Of a stretch of 64,000 nucleotides of DNA, positions 57,464 to 64,000 are shown piece by piece. The notes beneath the pieces are model-generated. The model searched no databases and had not been told where the DNA came from. It saw only the letters and a list, made by a program, of their open reading frames with translations. The stretch comes from Gnetum montanum (lineage: Eukaryota; Streptophyta; Gnetopsida; Gnetales; Gnetaceae), in the NCBI GenBank assembly GCA_015680685.1, contig MNCI01003975.1, positions 2,225,371 through 2,289,370 on the forward strand, in the 5' to 3' direction. Positions within the stretch are counted from its first letter, which is position 1; each line of letters opens with the position of its first letter. The position numbers and the translations under genes were made by a program.

Positions 57464-58321
57464 TGATGAGCGATGAGGTATCACTACGCCCAACCATACA
57501 AATCACAAGCATTCACAAATGATTTGGTGGAATTCCATGAATGGGACTAGTTGTGCATGATCATTATGCCTTAATCACACTTTGCTATCTCCCAACTTGG
57601 ACTAGTGGTAGCTTTGTCACATATGGTTTAGTCCAAGGTGAGGCATATGATGATGTTACATAATCCTATACTGCTTCTACGATAATAAAGGAATTAATTA
57701 ACTGAGCTAAGTGGTGATGAAAAACAAAGTCTAAACTAGCCTATGTGTGATGAGTGTTCACTCTTAATTGTTCGTATACACCTTGGACATTGTGAAACTA
57801 CTTCTGAGATTGCCAAGTATATATCACTAGGTGTTCCACATGATACACTACTGGATTACCAAGTATCTACGCTTAAATGCTCATGATTAAGGTGTATGCA
57901 TTCTGCTTAATGATAGTAATAGTAAATAGCAATAAATGGAAAATTAACTAACAAGAAAAAAAATAATTAAATTTAATAAATAAATAATTAAACCAATAAT
58001 AAATCTAAGTGAATGTAGCAATGATGGAAGTAATCTCGATCTTTATTTCTAGTCATGTAATGTGTCCAAGTACACCACACTCAAACAAAGGTGCTATACG
58101 ATTACAAACATCACATTGTGGGCATGCACTGGGAAATGCAGGAATCTAAGAAAGACTATCAAAAACTGAAAACTAAAACTATCTTCTCTATATTGTGTTT
58201 TAACCATTCACCCAAGTGCTGTATTTATAGGCTAGCACGGAGGAGATGATATCAAATATCTGCTTCTTAGGTTCCGATATTGGGTATCTAATATCGAGGT
58301 TGACAGATTCATGACTCATCA
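57464..58321 (-). mobile_element. 5' LTR of element Y
   Basis: 858 bp, plus-strand ends TGATGAG...CTCATCA. TATA box CCTATAAATA at 58222-58231; U3 of about 90 bp with CGATATT/GGTATCT words. R-U5 is about 750 bp. Similar to the LTR at 49452-50346. Confidence 0.88.
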
Positions 58322-58326
58322 AAAGT
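58322..58326. other. Target-site duplication of element Y, right copy
   Basis: AAAGT, identical to 49447-49451. Confidence 0.85.
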
Positions 58327-58359
58327 GTAGCATGTCTAAAAGCCAAAGTGTCATACGCT

Positions 58360-58680
58360 ACTCCCATATGTTGCCCAGTGTGTGGGACTACAATGTCCAT
58401 CATGTGAAACTAAAGTTCAAATCCCACACACTTACCTCACATGCTGCCCATCATGTGGAGTAGAGATGTTCATCATGTGAGATAAATATTTCAAATTTCA
58501 TAGCCTATGGAGTATTTTTAGCTTTCACAAGCTAGTATACATAGAATTTACGGCTTGTGGAACATTCTTTAGCCTTACACAAGCTAGAATACATGACATT
58601 TATAGCCTATGAAGCATTCTTGAACTCCACAAGCTAAGATGCATGGGATTTGTAGCTTGTGGATTGCAAATCTCATTTTT
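58360..58680. repeat. Two short tandem arrays beside element Y
   Basis: Two ~72-bp copies (from about 58368 and 58440) with TGCCCAKYRTGTGG and CATCATGTGA, then about three ~58-62-bp copies (from 58528) with ACAAGCTARRATRCAT and AGCYTRTGRA. Units contain short inverted words. No gene. Confidence 0.65.
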
Positions 58681-60380
58681 ACATTAAGAAAATTCTTGAA
58701 ACTATTGATACAAATCTATAGTATAGGATTTTTTGAGAAAACAAAGTAATTATATCTACCTTTATATTTCCACAAAATTACAATGGAAATTTGAACTATG
58801 GGCTTTTTTATTACAACATGAATTTTCCTTAAGGTGTTTCATTGGCCTCTCTTTGTTGATGTTTTGAGGACTAACCCAAGAGACATCAACAAAGAATGTA
58901 AAACACTATGGTAGGTTCATCACCCATGCTTCCTCTCCATACTTGATTTTGTAGTTGTTGAATCATGCCAAGAAGTGCTCATGATGATGAAATAAAATTA
59001 CTATAAGGTATTGAGAGGTTGGGATGAGATAATGACTCATTGATTATAGGAGAATGGTTATGTGGCTATTTGAATGATCGCATGAACTAACAATGAATTC
59101 CAAATATCGACATCATGGCTATGATATGGTTGTGACATACTAGCTAATATGAAGAGGTCTTCATGTTTCATGCTTGAACTACTAGCTATTTGACAATGTG
59201 CTAGAGGAACCAACACTCTATCCTTGGGCTTCTTTGGTCACTTGGCTCTTTTGTTTTAGAGCCATCAATTTGATTGTCTTCAGACTTTATTGCCCTCTTG
59301 GCTTTCTTGGTAATCTACTTTCCTTTTGTTTTAGGGCTAAAACCTTCATTGGGTTTCATTACCAAGGCCAAATTATCATTTTCTCATTAAATAAAATGTG
59401 TGACATTCAGTGAACTTGGTTGGTAAAGCACATCAAAAGAGGATGTCACATGGTCATAGTGCATGAGTGTCAAACATTGATTTTTATTGTTAGCAAGGTA
59501 AGGAAGGCTACAAGTTGATTATGAGGTTATGGCTTGGGATGGATAGTGGAGATGATGTGAGGTAATCACTTTAAATAAGATCAAAAAAGCTAATTGAATC
59601 TCATGCATTGAGATCACATGGTGACTCACCTTTGTGATGAATCACACCCCTATGATGGCTTCAAGCTTATCCTACAAGCATAACTCCAAGAGGACAACCA
59701 AACAAGTCAAAGAATACATGTGTTTACAAAAGGTTGCATGAGGTAATAAATGCATATAGGCCATAATTGATAATAATTGGTAGAATCTATGAATTCTACA
59801 TCATGTAATGTAGATCTATATAAGATTTATAATATTTCTAAGAGGCTAGAAAAGAGAGAGAGGTAGGAGGTTGTGCAGGTTCACTTGTTGTAGGACACAA
59901 GAATTATCAATGTCATTTGTGCTCGTTTAAACCTATAAACAAAGGCACAAAATACTAAAAGTAAGCATGTTAACAGTAGATATAATTAAGATCATGTGAA
60001 GATTCTAGTGTTGCCTTGCAAGGGTTTTGGTGATGTCTTGAGCAAGCTAGGTTCTGGTAAGGAACTTGGTTTCATGTGTTTTCTCCTCACCATCATGGGA
60101 TTTAATCAAAGACTCTTTTGTAGTATTTTGGGCTTCGGCCAAGGGCAATTAGGACATTCCAAAGCATTGAGGCTATATGATCAAAGGCTTTTAGGCTCTT
60201 AGTTTAGACATTCAAGGGTAACTTAGTTGAACAACATCACAAGAAAGGGTCTACTTGGGCTCAAAGGCTAGTCGAATTACTTCTTCATCTCCATAGCTTA
60301 ACTCTTCATACCAACAGAAGCAATTAAATGGCATTTGCATGATACAATTATTAAACACTATTAAAATAATGCAAGAAATT
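58681..60380. other. No gene recognised; one ~74-bp duplication
   Basis: At 59226-59345 two diverged copies share GGCTTTCTTGGT and CCTTTTGTTTTAG; the open frame 59198-59413 runs through them. The frame 59996-60202 has no recognisable signature. Otherwise ordinary AT-rich DNA. Confidence 0.4.
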
Positions 60381-60560
60381 GTAATAATAGAGCAAAATAA
60401 GACTATATAAGGTTGAAACAAAGTAAAACAAGGCTAAACAAGGCAAGGTAGGATCACTATAAGGCAAAACAAGGTAAAACTAGGCCAAATATGGCAAAAG
60501 CAAAGTAAAATGAAGTAAAAATCAGGTTAAAACAAAATAAAATATGGAAAACAATGTTAA
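60381..60560. repeat. Degenerate short repeats with ACAAGGYAAAAC words
   Basis: A word of about 17-18 bp built on AACAAGGCAAAACAAGG recurs with many changes. Similar words occur at 5.3-5.5 kb. Confidence 0.5.
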
Positions 60561-60944
60561 ACAATCATACAAGGCAACCAAGGTCAAAATAGTATTAATT
60601 AATTAAATTTAATATTTCTTTAGTCATTTTGTATTTAAAATAGGCAAAAATCTAGTAAAACGGGCTATAATTTGTCAAAATTAGCAAAACTAGGCTACAA
60701 ATTGTTAGAATTAGAAAAAGACATGCTATAAATTGTTAAAATCATGGGCTTTCATGGTCAAACTAGTTTAGAAAAGCTAAAAGTTTTTTATTTCTTACCG
60801 TGTAGAAGCCATGGATAATTTTAGGTCTAGGTTCAATGTATTTGGTCAATGCTCTCACCACCTCACACGTAGCACAAGGGAAAAAAAACTTAAAGAATTG
60901 TCCTTGTTTTATTTTTATTTCCATGTTTTTGGGGTTTGGGAAAG

Positions 60945-61550
60945 GAAATTAGAAATTTTTATGTATTCATATGATGGCTCACAAGCTATGCATGGTATGG
61001 AATTTGATTTCCATTGTATACCATGACCCACACGCTATGCATCATATGGAATTTTATTTCCATGGTATAGAATTAAAAATAGAAACTTTTATGTGCTTAT
61101 ACAATGGCTCACACATTATGTAGGGCATGGAATTTGATTTCCATTGTATGACATCAAAATAGAAATTTTTGTGTCCATACAATGGCCCACAAGCTATGCA
61201 TTGTATGGAATAGAAAAAATAGAAATTTTTATATGTCCATACAATGGCCCACATGCTATGCATCATATGGAATTTTATGTCCATCAAATGGAATTGAAAA
61301 TAGAAATTTTTATGTGTTTATATGATGATCCACACTCTATGTAGTGTATGGAATTTGATTTCCATGTATGACATCAAAATAGAAATTTTTATATGTCCAT
61401 AGAATAGTCCACATGCTATGCATCATATGGAATTTGGTTTTCGTCATATAGCATCAAAATAGAAATTTTTATGTGTTCATACCATGGCCAACATGCTATA
61501 TAAAATTTGGTTTCCATCCTATGGAATCAAAAATAGAAATTTCCAAAGCT
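60945..61550. repeat. ~80-bp tandem array with internal palindromes
   Basis: AATAGAAATTTTTATGT recurs at about 60950, 61079, 61161, 61218, 61300, 61379, 61459 and 61534, mostly 75-82 bp apart. Each unit also has CAATGGCCCACAWGCTATG and an inverted ATGGAATTTGATTTCCAT. Because the unit is free of stops in several frames, open frames appear on both strands (61054-61287 minus, 61144-61344 plus); I do not call them genes. Confidence 0.85.
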
Positions 61551-61716
61551 GGGCAATTAGATGCTAATATTGTGGTTTGCTTCCATTGTTGTGGTGAAAT
61601 CGTTGCTTTGAAGAAATGTTGTTCTAAGACATTCGGTGCTTCTTGGTTTAAGTACATTGTTGTACCGCACATTTCATTCACTGCCGCCATCAAGGGTTGC
61701 TCGAGATTGTGTATAT

Positions 61717-62041
61717 GCTACCTTGGGAATCTTGGTCTAAGGATATTCTTACATTTATTTCTTAAGCTTATTGATTGATATAACATTTATATCTTTGCAA
61801 TAACATTTCTAAGGAATCTTGGCTATTATTCATTTTGAAACTTTCATACAAGTTCTGTACCATTTCATGGGTATTCATGTATTTTGACTAATTTACGATA
61901 GCATATTGAATGTCACTTGTTTCAAATGTTTATTTGTCTCTATGCCTTGGTTTCGGCAGCATTTGATTATAAATGTAAGAATATCCTTAGACCAAGAATA
62001 ACATTTGCTACCTTGGGAATCTCTTTGCAATAACATTTAAA
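61717..62041. repeat. Compact inverted and direct repeats
   Basis: A perfect 25-bp inverted repeat pairs 61731-61755 with 61972-61996. Direct repeats: 16 bp (GCTACCTTGGGAATCT) at 61717 and 62007; 17 bp (TCTTTGCAATAACATTT) at 61792 and 62022. The pattern suggests template switching or repeated fold-back events. Confidence 0.85.
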
Positions 62042-63069
62042 AAAAGAAGAAGAAAATTTACTGAAGAGTTAGCAAACAGCGGTAGCTTTCGAGGGAATGA
62101 ATGGGCAACGGCAGTGGATGAGTTGCTGCGCTGCGCAGCCTCTAGCGGCCTGTGGATGCTGAGCTACGGACAAGGACAACGCTACGGTGGCAAGGCAAGT
62201 AAACAACGGCGTGGGTTTGTGTAGCACGGTGATGCAGCACAAGGGTGCAGTGGTAGGCAAACATGGTGTGGTCGATTGTGGTAGAGCAGACGGGCACGCA
62301 AGGAGGTACGGCTATGGCTTACACCACAGACCCAGGGGAGGGGTGGTGAAGGGCAGGACAAGGCGAGACAGGCCATGCATGGCTAATGCCAGGATTCCCG
62401 TGCAGTGGCACTCCTGCCACACCAGGGTTTCTCGCCACGCAAGGTTTTCGGTGACGCGGTGGCCTAGGACATGATGCAGATGCAAATGACGCACACTTGT
62501 ACAGACGCGGCGCCCACCCACAGGAGGTGAGATGCCTCACAACGAGCAACGGTAGCAGGCACAAGATGGCGCACAGTGGCACACTGGCGGGTGACGGCAT
62601 TGCAAAGGAGTGGTAGGCGTTGCGCGTGACGCACGAGGGAGCAGGCATGCCACGGCTGGTGCGGGCCTCAGGAGAAGGCGCAGGCTGAAGTTTCCCCAAC
62701 TGTGGGGCTACGCAGCCCTTGGCACATGCGGCCACTCACAACGACCTCGCGGCTCCGAGCAGGCCTGCGTGCCACTCCCAACGACCTCGCGGCTCCGAGC
62801 AAGCTTGCGTGCCCTGCAAGCCACGAGGCCTCAAAAAACATTTTTTTACTTATTATATATAAGTATATATATTAATGCATGGTTAATGCTGTTTTTTCAA
62901 AATCCTTCCCAGTTTTCTGTAAATAATCAAATGCCGCCAAGGCATAGAGACATATAAACATTTGAAACAAGTGGCATTCAATATGCTATCATAAATTAGT
63001 CAAAATACATGAATACCCATGAAAGGGTACAGAACTTGTATGAAAGTTTCAAAATGAATCATAGCCAAG
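61818..63069. mobile_element. Fold-back structure with ~150-bp inverted arms around a GC-rich core
   Basis: Left arm 61818-61971 and right arm 62921-63069 are reverse complements with about five mismatches and one ~6-base gap, much better conserved than other repeats here. The core 62040-62830 is GC- and CpG-rich, unlike all neighbours, and includes a 40-bp tandem duplication (62732-62811). Open frames on both strands of the core (e.g. 62187-62474, 62610-62957 plus; 62735-62319 minus) reflect GC content and show no family signature. Long inverted ends around foreign-looking sequence recall Mutator-like or fold-back transposons that carry captured DNA. No target duplication was identified, so a rearrangement is also possible. 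Confidence 0.55.
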
Positions 63070-63655
63070 TCTCATTCCCTGCCTGCATGCTACGGTATTA
63101 TGTGAAAACAAGTTTCTTGGATGTAAATGATTTCTGTTTAAGCATTTACAATGGTTGAATGACGCTTTTTAGCCTCCGTTGTGTTTGGGAACTTAATACC
63201 TTTACCCCTTTGGCAAAGAAGCCCAAGGCTTAGTGCCTTTCCCAATGGAATATTACTATGTATAACAATCTTCTCGATTCTTATTAAGTTGTTTCTGTTA
63301 TGTAAGGAAATTATCACCATTACGAAATCGTAAGATTAAGGAGATTTGCAACAATGATGTAGCATCCTCCAATATTTTGTGACATGTATCTTTAGTCTTT
63401 TTATTGATGATAATGATGTGTTATTATCTCTCTTAAGGTGCTCTTTGACCATAGATTTTAGTTATCTTTATGTTCTTTTATTTTTCTATGTTTCGCATGT
63501 TCATGTAAACATAAATGGTAAATGTAACAAGGCTATACAGCAAAACTAGTAAATAAAATATGAGGTAATGATGATTGTAAAACATGGTATAAGCATGTAA
63601 GTTAAATTTATGAATGATGCTATTAGGTAAATCAACCACAATGTTGGTATAAGGC
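63070..63655. other. No gene recognised
   Basis: AT-rich; the minus frame 63320-63138 shows no signature. Confidence 0.35.
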
Positions 63656-63659
63656 ATGG

Positions 63660-63860
63660 AAAGGAGAGGTCATTACGTTTGCCAGTTTTAGGCCTATTAG
63701 GCCATGGCTTCACTAGTTTTAGGCCTTAGCAAGCCATTGTTAGGTCTTCACAAGCCACATATTTCCACTTTTAGGCCTTGGTGGACCATGTGTTGCCAAT
63801 TTTAGGCCTTGGTAGACCATGTATTACTAGTTTTAGGCATTGGCAAGCCATGTTAATTTT
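63660..63860. repeat. 29-bp type minisatellite block
   Basis: About six units with AGTTTTAGGCCTTGGYRG and ACCATGTRTT, same orientation as the arrays of A and B. Confidence 0.8.
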
Positions 63861-63964
63861 CTTACAAGCATGAGATAATCTTGAAAGAAAATACAAGAAT
63901 AAAACAAACATTTCTTACAAGTATGAGATAATCTTGAAAGAAAATACAAGAATAAAACAAACAT
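63859..63964. repeat. 53-bp tandem duplication
   Basis: Copies 63859-63911 and 63912-63964 differ at about one base, so the duplication is recent compared with the surrounding decay. Confidence 0.95.
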
Positions 63965-64000
63965 TGAAACATGATATAAAGCCACAAAATGAAACAAACA

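Larger units (their letters stand above)
49452..58321 (-). mobile_element. Element Y (family 2): complete 8.87-kb non-autonomous LTR retrotransposon
   Basis: Minus-strand element with LTRs 49452-50346 and 57464-58321, plus-strand ends TGATGAG...ATCA, flanked by AAAGT on both sides. In its own direction: LTR, PBS, gag, spacer with a repeat shared with element F, promoter-like module, ORF2, LTR. No protease, RT, RNase H or integrase motif was found between the LTRs, so it would have depended on enzymes from another element. ORFs are decayed, yet the matching target duplication shows the unit is still whole. Confidence 0.88.

Noticed and set aside
61054-61344. Overlapping plus and minus frames
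   Set aside because: They are translations of the 80-bp tandem array.
62187-62957. Several open frames on both strands in the GC-rich core
   Set aside because: Overlapping frames on both strands with Arg/Ala/Gly/Pro-rich, motif-free products are expected from GC-rich DNA with few stops.
1-64000. Organelle or bacterial origin
   Set aside because: No dense coding, no organelle genes, no operons; LTR retrotransposons of plant type fill the window.

Overview
This window looks like intergenic, repeat-dominated nuclear DNA from a large-genome land plant, probably a seed plant; I cannot name the species. It is AT-rich and CpG-poor, as expected of long-methylated DNA. I recognise no intact host gene, rRNA, tRNA, CRISPR or bacterial-type operon. 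Almost everything recognisable is decayed Ty3/gypsy-type LTR retrotransposon. Their coding regions are full of stops and frameshifts, so nearly every short open frame is either an island inside such a pseudogene or its shadow.

Layout. 0-3.8 kb: plus-strand protease fragment (copy C), minisatellite blocks, and an LTR-like promoter stretch with a TATA box at 3196. 3.8-4.9 kb: minus-strand reverse transcriptase/RNase H relic with a YVDD motif. 5.6-7.7 kb: about ten ~187-bp units, each able to fold into a hairpin. 9.3-11.9 kb: plus-strand decayed extra ORF. 12.2-18.7 kb: minus-strand element A (29-bp minisatellite, protease, gag, leader, PBS, LTR). 20.3-35.3 kb: minus-strand element X (LTR, PBS, gag, internal promoter-like module, extra ORF2, LTR). 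It contains a decayed element B (25.8-33.2 kb, same family as A) and an LTR-like insertion at 24.0-25.0 kb. 35.3-43.3 kb: mostly unrecognised AT-rich DNA with small tandem arrays. 43.3-48.9 kb: element F (gag, protease, RNase H end, integrase end; reverse transcriptase missing). 49.45-58.32 kb: element Y, complete from LTR to LTR with a perfect 5-bp target-site duplication (AAAGT). 58.3-64 kb: tandem arrays, a fold-back structure around a GC-rich core, and another minisatellite block.

Two families stand out. Family 1 (A, B, probably C) carries gag and protease, then a 29-bp minisatellite; in A an extra ORF lies beyond it on the opposite strand. I see no RT or integrase in A or B. Family 2 (X and Y) has ~860-910-bp LTRs with a very short U3, a PBS resembling a decayed tRNA-Asp site, gag, and a same-strand ORF2 with a conserved N-terminal domain plus coiled coil, again with no pol. 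Both look non-autonomous, so mobility would have needed enzymes from other elements.

The most interesting observation is in family 2. Between gag and ORF2, both elements carry a module resembling their own LTR promoter (repeated words, then a TATA-like box). X and Y use different words, yet in each the internal module matches its own LTR. This suggests ORF2 had its own promoter that stayed matched to the LTR. Boundaries and homologies were read by eye, without alignment software.
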